Shown here: positions 1 to 12,600 of the stretch, one piece after another
Position numbering within the stretch: position 1 is the first letter of the stretch
Layout of the letters: the number at the start of each line of letters is the position of its first letter
Assembly (NCBI GenBank): GCA_037389465.1
Contig: JAZARR010000118.1
Span: 92,902-156,901, forward strand
Source of the DNA: Baylisascaris procyonis
Lineage: Eukaryota > Nematoda > Chromadorea > Rhabditida > Ascarididae
DNA length: 64,000 nt
Reading direction: 5' to 3'
Notes under the pieces: model-generated
Databases searched by the model: none
What the model was told of the DNA's origin: nothing
What the model saw: only the letters and a program-made list of their open reading frames with translations
Program-made: the position numbers and the translations under genes

Positions 1-1800
1 AAACCGAAGTGAAGAAATGATAGTTTGCGGAATATTGGCAACATACCCTACAAGGTCTATCCTCAATAAATTGTGCACCTTCATCTACGTCTAACGTTTT
101 TGATTTCATCGCAAAGGAACGGATTTTACTCATTCTTCATGAGTATATACTTGTTATGTTCCCTTTGGTGCACTGAGACACAAACCAATGTCATTTAATG
201 TCTTCCATAAGCTTTAAAAATTGTCTGCGTTTTCGCCTTCATCCTAACTGTCTTCAAGATTTACTCGAAATTTACCTGTCGGCGTTCGAAGCTTGTTGTA
301 GCGCAAGTTGTTGACGAACAATATGATTGCTGTTAAGAAAGAATGCGTTACTAACACCGTGTGTGAGCATACAGCATAGAAGAATGACCACACAAGCGCA
401 CTTCATCACTGTGAATTGAATTGAAGCAGTCGAATGACAGTGCCTGTTCGAAACAAAGAGCTTTCAAGAAAACAAAAGAACCTGCAACCATTGTGGATCA
501 CGGAAGTTCAGCCTCAACTGAAATCGGCGTAGGTGAGTCACACCATCGTAATATTCAATAAGCACTTTAATAAGACAACGATTTGGAATATAAACATTAA
601 AGCGGATGCCTTTCATCTACTGAATCATTATTATTGCAGCTACGAACTCTGTGGAGTGTGCGGAGATGCCTACGAGGGGTCACTTCGGTCGTCGTAGCTT
701 GGAAATGCTACATCACCCACAATGTAAATCGTCTGAATTCTTTATTTTTCGATAAGTTCCTTCCTAATATCATGATAAACTGCACATCTCAGGCCTCAAA
801 CTGTCCCTCGGCTGAGCCAGTAGTGCAAGAGCTGATTCAATGCAAAACACTTGTTTTTTTTTTTTCACTTGTCACGGATTGCAGCCGTTGACCGTTTAGT
901 AGTGAAAAGTGGAGTAGTGGGCGTTGACATATCCAAAATTGCTAAATTATGCAAAAGCATAACGAAATAATGATATTTCTGAACTGAAACGAAAGTAATT
1001 TCAGGCGGTTAACCATACCGTATAGGCGACGGCGCATCACTCTTCAATTACTCACTATATATTTTCTATATACGGTATGAAATTAGTTTTCTTTGCCGTT
1101 GTGAAATCACTTGACTACCAAAGTATAGTTAATTACAGCAACTTAGTGACACATAGAGAAAGACAAGAAAAAACTAGTAAGCATTTCAACGTTATATGAT
1201 TTAAATGATAAGTAAAATTGAATTTCGCTACTGTGTGATGATGAATGAAAGCATTGTAGATAAAGAATATGCGCTTTATGAATACACTTTTAAGGAAATT
1301 GAGTATATAATATAAATGCCTTTTTGGGGAATCAATGACGAGAAAATTCGCACTGTCAATTACTCTAGAAGTCATTCATTCATGGTAATGAATTAAATAA
1401 GGTAGGCAACAAAAACGATCGATATCCTCGAAGAAGTAGTTGTCAGGAGATGCTAAAAAAATAGTTTTTATCTGTTAGCGAAATTGGAAACAAAACATCA
1501 TATCATCTCTTTATCATTGCATCATCATTGCGGAAAATATTATTGAAGATCAAGCACGCGTAAAGACACAAGATTCCCAAGAGTACTGGCTGAATTACAT
1601 GAATTCCTCACCACATTCGGCTTCATCGCATTTACATCGTTTATTTAGAAACTTTTCACCGAGCAATTTGTGGAACTCAAAGCGAGTTCGTTTAAATTGA
1701 ACGGTAAAAGAGGCGAAGAATCGACCTCAACTTACATTTTGAATTTCACTACTAGAACTCTCTGGATGAACACTAAGCGGTATCATCATATTAACTTCTG
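1..1800. other. Left-edge segment with short exon-like pieces on both strands
   Basis: Minus-strand pieces with acceptable splice sites are 264-317 (acceptor TTCTTAACAG, donor ACAG|GTAAAT), about 867-984 (acceptor TTTCGTTTCAG) and about 1727-1787 (donor AAAT|GTAAGT). A minus frame from an ATG near 157 is open to the window edge. On the plus strand a 107-nt intron-like segment (532-638, AG|GTGAGT to TTATTATTGCAG) joins two open pieces in frame. These cannot all be right, and the minus set fits the candidate exons at 2.1-3.6 kb better. Confidence 0.3.
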
Positions 1801-2100
1801 CGGTTCAATGTTTGGCAAATGGCATCGGTATTAGAACCAAGTTTCACAGGAGCGTCCAGCGCTTTGGATATATTCTATGAGTATCTTGGCGGACCCATTT
1901 CTAGATTATTCCTGCATTTAGCACACCATCCTTACAAACTCGCAATATCGTTTCTTGCTTTTGAATAAAGCGGCACCTGAAATGACTGCAATTCACTCAC
2001 TCGTTTCACGAAACCGACACCTGCGAGTGCTTTTTCAGAACAATGCCCACGGGAGGTCGGAACTCCATTTCAATTGCGGTTATCCTGCTCGGTACAAACA

Positions 2101-2289
2101 TTAACCATCACCTCGTAGCCATTCAGCGGCTTCAGTTCCATTGCAGACGCCACAAAGCAATGCAATAGTTTCATCAATAATCTTGAGCAAACTCAGCGGC
2201 ACGTTTAATTTTCCAAAATCGGATTTCGGAGCGAATATTTCTGGCAATTTCAGCATGTTTTCAAGAAAAAACATTTCAGTCACCACCTC
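2101..2289 (-). CDS. Candidate minus-strand exon or decayed coding segment
   Basis: A minus-strand frame runs from about 2289 to a TAA at 2101-2103, including LPEIFAPKSDFGKLNVPLS and LLKIIDETIALLCGVC, a composition typical of a folded protein. A donor CGAG|GTGATG lies just before the stop. The same frame upstream, to about 2460, is also coding-like but is separated from this part by a TGA and a TAA 12 nt apart. The acceptor is weak. It is either an exon of the left-edge gene or a remnant whose frame has been broken. Confidence 0.28.
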   Translation of the reverse strand, partial: EVVTEMFFLENMLKLPEIFAPKSDFGKLNVPLSLLKIIDETIALLCGVCNGTEAAEWLRGDG

Positions 2290-2594
2290 AACGTCTTAGC
2301 GTATAGTTCATTTAACCACTGATGCTCTTTTCAACTGATGCGCAAAATTAAATTTAGCGAATTCTTGCACCTGTGAGGCTGCCAGCAAATCTATGCACTT
2401 TCGCGCTCCACTCTCTTTCCTGCACCTCCTTGACCCTTCTCTTCCGCTCCACTTATGCCAACATACAGTGTGAATTGCCGAAAATATTAAAAGAGCCTAG
2501 TAATGCACTCTAATTTTCAACAAAGCGATAAGCTGAACAAAGTTCGCATAAACAATTTGCTTTCAACTCGATGGCTATTGAAATGTCGCCTCAC

Positions 2595-2782
2595 GAGGAA
2601 AAATATGACTCTATATTAGTTTTCAGTGCTTCTACTTCATCGCAGTTTTCCGAATTATTTTGTGCGTTAGGGAACGTCGATGTGGTCTCGATAGTGTTCG
2701 CATCCCCAATCAGAAAAGGCCGATATCTGACCATGCAACCACTTATAGTTCCATCACAATCGACAATAACGGCAACTAAAAA
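2595..2782 (-). CDS. Candidate internal exon, minus strand
   Basis: The frame is open from acceptor GGTGCAG at 2783 (or TTTTTAG seven bases later) to donor CTC|GTGAGG. The acceptor at 2783 enters in phase 0, matching the phase-0 donor of the candidate exon at 3377-3600. The peptide begins FLVAVIVDCDGTISG and has an Asn/Asp/Glu-rich second half. More minus-strand stretches that could continue the chain lie at 2101-2286, about 1727-1787 (donor AAAT|GTAAGT) and about 264-317. This suggests a multi-exon gene running off the left edge of the window. It is an exon-chaining inference without homology. Confidence 0.35.
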
Positions 2783-3376
2783 CTGCACCAGTCACAACAC
2801 TAGTAGAAGTAACACCAGCATTACTAAATACTATTACCGTTTGCAATACAATTTTTAACTGTTGCCAGTAAATAGTGGTTAATATTCGTAGGTAGGTTCA
2901 TATACACTCGCAGCCATGACAGAAAAAAACAATCACTTTTGGTATGGATACCAGAAAAAATATGAGTATTTTGGCTCAGTATCGCAATGTTGGTCATTAA
3001 CTCACTTGCACGACTCTTTCCTTCTCAGTATTAACGATCGCAAACTCTAGCCTCTAAGCTTACATTTGCCAATCTCAAAGACATTCACCAAGAGGAAGGT
3101 GCATATATCTCCCAAAAAGCCTGCCAGAAACGAAAAATCAGCATTGAGTCTCGCAGCTGAGCAATGAATGCGATACGACGATGCCACGAAGCAAAAGAGT
3201 GAATGCAATTGCACCCGATTTCAATTTTCGGCATTCTGAGATTTCCTCCACCGCGGTGTTGCTAAAGCTGTCAAACGTTTAGATCCGATATAGACAGTGA
3301 TAATAACAAAACAAACACAATGAATCACCGAAATTGCTCATGTTGTGGATGAAAAACGAAATGCCAGAACATTTAC

Positions 3377-3600
3377 CTCACTCGTTTGCGAAAGTCTTTC
3401 ACGCTTTTCAATTTGCCTCATCCAAAAGTGCATCCTCACACTCGAAGCTATGCAAAACTGGATTAGGAAACCAGAATTTTCAGATACGTGAAACATAAAT
3501 ATTTCAGTGGATGTTTTAACGCTACCAAAGTAGTTGACGACATTAGACGAGCTTTCTGAAGCTGACTCTATTGCCCTATTCAACGGTTTGGAAGTAGACT
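3377..3600 (-). CDS. Candidate internal exon, minus strand
   Basis: One minus-strand frame is open for about 75 codons between AG sites and the good donor GAG|GTAAAT at 3376. Two acceptors are possible: ACGCAG at 3601, giving the span listed, and GCTTCAG, which would start the exon at 3555. The peptide includes SKPLNRAIESASESSSNVV and, near the end, MRQIEKRERLSQTSE, a plausible mix of charged and polar residues. Just upstream on this strand, about 3645-3827, is another plausible open stretch ending at a CAG|GTATCC donor. No family is recognised and chance is not excluded. Confidence 0.35.
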
Positions 3601-4779
3601 CTGCGTTTTAAAGAAGGTAATTTCGATGGCTATAGCACTTCTTATTTCAAGAATAATGTCGAAAAAAACCGATCGATTCGACGAACACTGAAATGACGCT
3701 CTAATCGGTGAAAATCATCGTTAAAGGAATCGAAAGCTGGTTGCAGGGATACCTGCCGTAGCCGGGAAAGGTACACAGGTGAGAGCACGATAGCGCGACT
3801 GTCTTCAGAATTGAGCGTGAAGAACATGATTCAAATCCACCAGTAAATGCATTTCCTCCTTTACGTCATTCACTCAAAAAAATTCAGCATCTATCTCATT
3901 TAAAGCTCGCTGCCACGATTGGCTATAAGTAAGGCCTGTAGGTCAAATTCCAAGTACTTCCTCAAAAGCCAGACATTTGCCACCTAGATCTACCTTCGGT
4001 ACCTCTGAAATCTGACCGTGGCACTTATAAAGAAATTGTAGAGCTGCGCTCTTACAGTGATCCTCGCGACACGATAATCCTAGATAGCACGCATCAAACC
4101 TTACGTAAGAAAACTATCTAAACTTTCTGCTTCAAAAGTTCACGTTATCCGCCATATTCATTGAGTCTCATTTCGTCATACAACCATCTCTTTCGTTTGC
4201 TCTTCAATATTCCATAATCCTGATCCACTACAATGGCCTGGAGGAAATTTGATGACTAAGTCGATTTCTACAGCAATGAGATCGGTGAAGTCTGAGAATA
4301 TCGAGGAAGAGCTGCGAACGGTAGAGGAGAATGATTAGTGAAATGATATTGCTTTCGATTCATTTAATTTTGTTTTTCGCTGAAGCCAAACGAATTCGAA
4401 GAAATCTTCGAAAAGCGCTGTGGTCCTGTGCTGCAGTCCAAGTAAATGAAACATAATGAAACTCGCAAACAACATTGAATTTGAATGTGAAATGAGAGAC
4501 ATGCAGACGTTATCATTAAATGTCAGCCAAAAGATCTTTTCAGCGTTAAAGGCAAAAAGACTTAGCCTTTGATAAGCTGGAGAGGGAATTCGTTGCCAGT
4601 GGCTAAGTGAAAATTCTAATCCACTAAATGAAAGCATCGACCCCTTTGAAAGCATGCACTAGAATGTCAGAGGATCAGCAAAGCTTCATCGATTAATTGA
4701 AGATGATAGCATGAAATTTTGCGAATAGAAATGAAAATCGACAGTTAAAATGAAGACCAAAATGGATAGTATTCAAGAT

Positions 4780-4980
4780 GTACTACAGCTGCTATTATCG
4801 TTGCTTGACAATACTGATAATCACTATTCTGGACAGCTGTTAATGACTGCCTATTACTGCTTGCAGCATCATCTGCTATAAGTACTAGTAGTTGTCAGTG
4901 CTATTAATGGCAGCAGCGATAATAGCAGCAGTTAATTGCAGCACCAGTAGTAATAGTAGTAGTATTAGTAAAGGCTGATT
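4780..4980. repeat. Cryptically simple trinucleotide-rich stretch
   Basis: About 200 bp built largely from interleaved CTG/GCA and AGT/ATT-type triplets, with short local runs such as AGTAGTAG and AGCAGC. Every plus-strand frame is stopped repeatedly, so it is not a coding homopeptide tract. It looks like an old, degraded microsatellite. Confidence 0.6.
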
Positions 4981-7781
4981 ACAGAAGCAATCAGAGCATT
5001 TAAGCATCTGACAGTGGTGATTGTTCCTAACATTTCTAATGAATACTATTCACAGCGCTGTCAATGCTGACATTGCAAGGAGCAGCATTACTATCTGTGA
5101 AGATAAATGAATATTGTCGATGACAACCTGAAAATACAGAAACATTGCCCACTATCTAACGCATAAAGAAGCGGTATTATTGCCGTAAGACACAGCCGCT
5201 GGAATTAGCACTGAGTAATGCCGATACTATTAAATAGTAAATTCTCTTTGCCTTTCCGATTGTTCTTCTGAAAAACAAGTGAAACTATTTCTGCTCATAC
5301 AAATTTTCCTTTTGTTCGCTGATAATTAAACGGGAAATCCTCGTGCTGTTCAACTGCAGGAAGCCGAGCGCGAATCAATGGAATCCCTCCATTTCTGACT
5401 TTCCTTGCAATTGGCGACACTAATGAAGGAAAATGTATTGCGAAACAAAGAACTGGAGGAATGGACGTTCAACAAAGGCCATTATCCACGAGTCATATGA
5501 TTTCGTTAGCACGAGATATGGATGATAATCAGATTTCCGTGTCATGTATTTAGCTAATTCACCTCAGAGGAGACTTTTTTAAGGGAGTTTTGCTAATTTT
5601 TATTCGATCAGAATCTAACACGCGATGAAGAGATGAGTAAATGAATATAAAAGAACTAAACGTTTCGTAGTTTTCCGTACCGCCTACCTTATATAATCTT
5701 TAAGACTTCTCGACAAAAGGTGGCAATGAATTCTTTCTTTATGAATGAACAAAAGAAAGCTTCAAAATATCGCAATGAAAGGAATAAATTGTATGTGCAA
5801 TTTTCCACGAATAACGTTCTACGCATATCATACATCGTAAATTGTTAAATAATGAAAAAGTTATGGACGGACAGAGATCATATAGCCAGGTTAGGGATAA
5901 TACACTCCAATAGAATAAGATGCACATAGAGTGGAGATCAAAGCAATCGAGTTGATCTGTAAACGATTTGTTTGCTGAAATATTCGAAGGCTATGGGCAC
6001 TGTATTTTCGAGGACAATTGTTGTCAATGCCGTCTCTAAAGGAACGCCTTATCAACATGTGTTTCATGAAGAGGAAGATCCAGCTGAACTGGATGGTACT
6101 TCATAAACTACACATTGATCATTTAAAGGCGTCACTGTATAATTTGCAGTTTATATTTTGTGAAAAAAGCTGTGAAGAACGGAACGAACGAAAAATTTTC
6201 GAGTATTTGGGAGGATATTAGTATTAGAATGAAGATTCGGGGATCAACCGTGATTTAAGGACCAAAATTCTCACTCACGTTGACTCCATCTGACATGAAG
6301 ATCCATCCCCATACAACCTTGTTCATTCTTCACGTATACTCCAGACAGAAGCTACAACTACTCATGCTCGTATAGAGGGGACACTATATCTGCAATTTAG
6401 TCAATACTTGACTTGAATCTGATGCTGAAAGTCAAAATTCCAATAACTCAGCTTGCGCCTAATATTCACTCGTGCAGCTCTCTTCAGTGATATTTAAAGG
6501 CAAAAGCAAAAAATATATATTTATACAATTTAATTGATACTATTGGCGGCCTACTTTATACCACGGCTGAGCACACAAATGGTAGATGGGTGAAAGTCAG
6601 TTGGGAGCTTCTGATGATATTCTCGCTGGAAGTCACAAATCTCGTGCTTTCGATATCGCGGGGTTGCAAAACGAGTGAAAATAAATGAGCACAAAAGCAG
6701 TGTCATTGACGCAAATGCTGCATCATGACATCGTGCGCGTTATAACTGAGTGGGACGGAACATGCCCTGCGGCAAATTGATGTGCAATGCTTCTCGGTTT
6801 CTACTTTCTCATCAGCGTATACCAGTACTTTGGGAATTTGTTTTGTCACCACTATGGATTATCGTCACATTAGGGAATGGATTATTTGGAGACCTGGTTC
6901 TGCTACCCTGACGTGGTTACTTTCGACCCCATACCTTTCTTGCTTACCAACATATTCTTGGAAGGTACTCGACTTATTTTTGCTCATCTATCAAAAACGG
7001 ATCTTTCGCTTACGACCGGAACCGGAACTTATTACCTTACCATCAGACGACCGGAACCTCACCAGGAGAAGCTTTTCATGAAGATTTTCCAATTTTGAGC
7101 ATTACATCACTAGAACGATGTCAGGAAAATTATTTTCACTCTATTCGTTTAATAGAATCAAATTGTCAGCCGTTCGAACCCATCACATGATCAAACCGAT
7201 CATCGACTTTGTGATCAACTGAATCATCTATTTCCAAATTTTTGTGCCATTACACTGTTGACGAATGCAAAATTATGCCCGAGGAGAGAATGGGTGCCTA
7301 TACTTCATTCATGTTTTCCAAGTGTGTCAACTACTCAAATCATCTGATCAATTTCGAAACATCTGCTGTCTTACCGCAGAAGTACTATTATTTACTATTA
7401 TTATTTACCCATCTAGAATTACTGCTATTATTTGCTTGAATTTACAGTATTCTAAGATAGGAATATCTTCATTCCTTAATCCACAATTTCGCTCAAATTT
7501 TTTCAAATGATATTCTAACCGAATTTATTCTCCATTTCGTTGCTTCCTATACCGCAGTTGCTTCCTTGTCACACACTCTTCTTTAAATTGACCTGTTGTT
7601 AATTGCTGCGCAGTGATTTTTTTCCAGTTTATTTTTTTCAACAGCATAGAGAATTTACAACAGTTACCGCGCAGCCTATTATATTGTACTAAAGTAGTTC
7701 AGCAAAAAAAGTAAGGCTCTTTTATAAGTCGCTACCCTCTAATAGCTTGTCACGTCGCATGCTTCATCAGCGGGGTTTCAG

Positions 7782-8291
7782 CTGGATGGCAAAAATACGT
7801 TTTTTGGAAGTTCATCTTTGGAACTCATGTTGTTGGAACCGGAGTCAAAATTTCCGTTTCCCAAAAATGGTTTTCCTATCATCTGCATACCTTGAACCCC
7901 TCTGCTATCGGAGTTCGCTGATGACCTTATGAGTATTCGCATCATATTTGCCCACTAGACTATGTTCTTACGGATAAAATTCCCCCCTCAGCAATCTTTA
8001 TCCGCGAACGCACCAGTGGACGAGATTAGGCGCGGGTCCGACCAGATCGAAAGATGGCAACTCGTGTCGTGAAGGAGTTGATAGTGGAGTTCAAGAATGA
8101 TTGTAGAGAAGAAAAAATTTCGAAAATTCTGTAAAACCAATATTTCGGAAGACGCCGAGAACATAAGAGAAATGTGCAAACAGATTCACATTGAAGACTT
8201 AATGAAAGTGCCTGTGACGGTTTGTAACGACAAGAGGAGCTCTCTTGGAAACGAAAAAAAAAACGTTCACATTCTAATCATTTGTAATTGA
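7782..8291 (+). pseudogene. Possible decayed coding sequence, plus strand
   Basis: After the acceptor GGGGTTTCAG the plus strand is open for 37 codons (starting LDGKNTFFGSSSLELM), then stops. Further on, three coding-like pieces in three frames follow within 250 nt. The first, at about 8.0 kb, contains PVDEIRRGSDQIERWQ. The second starts with the ATG at 8054 and reads MATRVVKELIVEFKNDCREE. The third, to 8291, contains SEDAENIREMCKQIHIED. Charged, helix-like peptides that change frame in succession suggest an old gene or mobile-element ORF disrupted by small indels. I cannot name a family. Each piece alone is short enough to be chance. Confidence 0.25.
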
Positions 8292-9540
8292 CAGGGACTA
8301 AGCCTGCGCTTCACATATTCGGTAGTGGTATACCGTTATACGGAGTCGACAGAATTTGACAAGGGTGCGACCTGCCGTTTTTCTTTCACCATTGTTAATT
8401 ATTGGCTTTCCAGCAACTTTAACTGTTCTTCGCGTATCATTAAGGCTCTCTGCCATTCTATTGTAAAATCTTACTCTTTTGAAGCAATCTTTAGTTTAAA
8501 ACAGCTTAAGTTTTTGATTCACGGATGTCGTCTACATATTTCAATAATTCATGCCGAGTTTGGTTATCCAAATTTGAAATGTAAGTAGATGGCTGGTACT
8601 AAAGCCATGAATACAAGCACTGCTGCTGTGCAGAAGAAATTAGTAAATTATATGAGTATAGCAACGAATAAGGCTACCTTTAGCTCCTCTGATATCAATT
8701 CATCACATCTGAATAACATTATCGTTCGGAATGGAGTTCAAACGCACATCTAAAATTGTTCTTCTATTCGTTTCAAGGTGATCACGCTCACAACTCGATA
8801 GAAACTCTAGATTTATGCATCAAAACGAGGTATAGTTCGTACCTAGAAGCTGTCTACAAAGTCCTAATAGCATTATCGATAGAAATTAAGATTTTACTCA
8901 ACTCATTAAATCCATCAAAAACTTATTTTTCCTGAATTCCTTAAATCAGATTTCCGCTAAACTTTCTGCATCGTAAAAAATTCGCATAGAAAAAATCCTT
9001 TCTACGATTTTTCGTCTTTTTGGTGTTGAGGAAATTTTCGTTTTCGTTGAAGTTGGAAGTTCATTGTATCATGCCGTTAACATAAATGCTTATAAATTAG
9101 CAGTAATATAAAATGAAATAATTCTTCACCTCGTAATGAATATGATTTTGCTTCCAATCTATATCCATACTCGTGAGCCAAGAGTATTCAATGTATTTAG
9201 TGCTTATTATGTGTGTCTATGGAATAGGCAATTACTGGTGAATTTTTCTTCTTCTTTACTATATATTGATGGAATAGAAACGAATAATGAGATTAAAAAA
9301 AGTTGTTTTCTATTTCATCACAATTTACATGTAGTATATTGCAGATAATTTGGTTATTTTATTTGTTTTCATTTCTGATACTTTGAGAAAAAGAAGTTGT
9401 TAAGTATTTTGTTGTGGTAAAATGATCTACTGAATCACCTCGACAATAGGAAAGGTCATGAAATTTTTGCGAACAACAGCTCACTATAAACTGTTGCTAA
9501 TTAATAATCAAACAACTGCCTGCTAACCGCTATAAATATA

Positions 9541-9545
9541 TATAA

Positions 9546-9616
<71 letters not shown>
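9541..9616. repeat. (AT)n microsatellite
   Basis: Degenerate TATAAATA units lead into a pure alternating AT run from about 9558 to 9616. Confidence 0.97.
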
Positions 9617-9621
<5 letters not shown>

Positions 9622-12600
9622 CGTACCTTCGATTTAATAAACAATAGATGCAGGTGAATAAGTATAGCAATTTAATGATTTAAGTTCCTATTTTTGTCGA
9701 ATGACATTTCTGAAAAGCCTCTTCCTTTATGCAGTTCCATACCCTAACGTCAGGTAAATTTCAAATAAATCGAGGAGCTATAGAATAAATAAAGTAATTT
9801 CTTAAGCAAGCGAAGACTTTCATCTATGCAGGGCCTCTAGCAGAATTGTTGTCAACACTACTACTTCATATCGAGCTCATCTAGTTCATACATATCATAA
9901 ACAGGAAAACCTTGCACTTAAGTAATTCGCTCATTTAATGGCATGACGGGAAATTAAAACTCATTTAATGAAGTGAATGAGAATAGTACTCATCAATAAA
10001 TCCATTATAAACTTTCTATACATCACATCTATGCATTACTAATTTCTAATGATTAAATTCTATGACAGCATGAATGTTATATGAAAAAAAAGACTTCTTT
10101 GCTTAAGAATGCCAAAATTCACGGCAATGGACAAGATAAACAGAGCAGTGATCATTCCGTCCTCAGCTAGCTTCACTCATTCGTAAAACTAGGCAATTTC
10201 TTTGCACGATTTAAATGAACAGAGTATGCGATAAACGACCTTCTACTTTATCAAGGACTAAACGGTCATAACTACAGAAGCTAATGAATCTCGAAGGAAG
10301 CAACTTTTCGAAATGTGCAGAAATGTCCGAATGGAGAGAAGAAATCGGAAGATTGCCCCTTCGATTGCTATTTTTCGACTCATGGAATTTACAGGAATGT
10401 GCTAAAACTATAATTACCGTAGAAGCATGATCATGAGATCAGGAATAATAAATCCTTGAAAACATGGGAATGGGAGGGAGGAGGGCTTCGAGATCATGAC
10501 AAATAGGCCTGAAGGTTTCTAAGTCGATTCAAGATCGCGCAATTTTCACGAGCGTTCAGGATGTGAGTCTGATCAATTCGAAGGAACTCCTAAAATTGAA
10601 AAGAGTTCGTAGTGATCTCATCGTCCATTCAATCAAGATGCATGAACTCGATGTTCGAAAATTGAATTTGCCAAATTTCTATGTTGACGTAGCGTGAAAC
10701 TTCGGAGCCACTTGAACAGTCCGAACCTCTCAACAACATTTCTTTTACTCATCCAGAGTCATTCACTATCGTTAATTGTTTTCCTTTTGTTCCGATAATG
10801 CGAATGAAGATGAATATTTGGAAAAGCGCATATGTTTTCTTTAACAATCACTTCATTCCTTCAACATAACAGATACTTCATCGTGCTTCACTGTTGCAAA
10901 AATATTGTTGCTCAATGTAGCCGTAATTCCCATGTGGATGCAACGAGCGCACAAGGTGCTGGAGGGGCCGTCGGGGCATGAGTTTTTTGCATTTCGCCCA
11001 TCTCATCAATGGGTTTCGCAAACAAGTGCCTTACTTAAGTAACTTATTTAGAATAATCGCTTCATTGCTTAATTGACCCAATTATCCGCACGGATTTCTT
11101 CTTGAGAGGATCTTAATTTTTCACAAGCATATGCGAAATTTTTCGCAGGAGGTCACCATTAACCAATTCCATCATTACCAACAATAAGGAAATCTGTGGA
11201 ATGCAGACTATCAAAAGTTCAAGAAACACTTGATTTTAACCTCTTCTGCAATTACAAAATGCTCTCAGCCGATATGGTGAGCGATCAAATTGAGTGTAAA
11301 ATGATTGCAAATTTCAAGTCTCCTTAAACGCTCATAGTCAGGCTAAATCTGAGTAAGCGAGAGTGTAGATTAATTCCACCAATTTCTGTGGCTACAACAT
11401 AAGCCGCGTGTAGATTGAAGCTGACAGGTAGACGGACACACGAGTATATGCATTAATATGAACCTTGCATATAGCTCTTAGCGATCGCTAATTCACAAGA
11501 ACTCATACGTGCAGATGAAGTTTGAGATTTGCGTTACAAGGTGTGAGGTGAAATGAAATGTGATCTTCAGTCTCAAGAAGGAGAATATTTCACATTTTCA
11601 GCGACTAGTGAATACAAAATAAATAGTTTAAAGGATAATAAGTGGTAAAAGCTCACCAGAAGGACGATATTTTAACTTTCAAAATGATATTTTTCAATTC
11701 ACTTGATTATATGCCATCGGTCTGAAAGATTGCCATTGCTCAAACGACTGAATCTTGGCAATCATTTTTATACTACACAACATCGATTATCCGTTTCTTT
11801 AAGTTGCACCATTCAAAAAGAAAATAGGGGGCTTGATTCAGCAAGCATCAAAGGAATTGTTGAACTCAAGAGAAATGAAAAAATGATAGAGTAATCTGCC
11901 ATTAAGCATAGCTAACAATGAAATCAAGTAGTACATAATATAGGGATAAAGTAATCAAAGATTGAAGAAGTTGATTGACTTCATCGTAGCGCTAAGTGAA
12001 TTTCGTTATCTTCCTATAAAGCATTCAGCTTTCATTCGGTTTTGTCTGCTCCGTTCCTCGCGTACCTGCCTTGAGATATCGAAGTCGATTTGATGAGATC
12101 GCAACTAATTTTATAATTTACTTATTTGGGCCTCGATAGCGAAGCAGTAATACGACTGTCATGAATAGGTGTCATAAGCAGGTACGCATTACAATGCAGA
12201 CCCGGCACGTTTGACAGGCCCACGTTCGTGTTCCAATCCCAAATGAAATGAAAGTCAACAAAAAAGAGGAATGGAATTTGTTCTCCTATCATCACTTCAC
12301 AGTTAACAGCAAGACTGAATCGAACATTCCCGCGACCCCCAAGACTGCCTTCACCTAACCCGTCCGATTTCGTTCGAGTAAATTTTTTTCTGCTTAAAAG
12401 TCGCCCACCTTCATATTGTTTTTAGAGTTCCACCTCTCAATCTTAGCTGAAATTACATAACTCTCAAAGAAGCGCGACCGTTCCCTCTGAATTCTTTCTC
12501 CTATTTCATTTTAAATTCATCCGTTAACGATCCATTGCCACTATCGCTGCACAACACTTTCTTCTCTATAGTTCGCTCGTTCTTTTGCACGCAAACGCTT

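Noticed and set aside
4335..4655. Minus-strand ORF of 106 codons
   Set aside because: Very Phe/Ser/Leu-rich with few charged residues, and no good splice sites at the ends. Length is within chance expectation.
7130..7215. GGGTTCGAAC on the minus strand, like a tRNA B box
   Set aside because: The T-arm does not pair and no A box or acceptor stem lies at the right distance.
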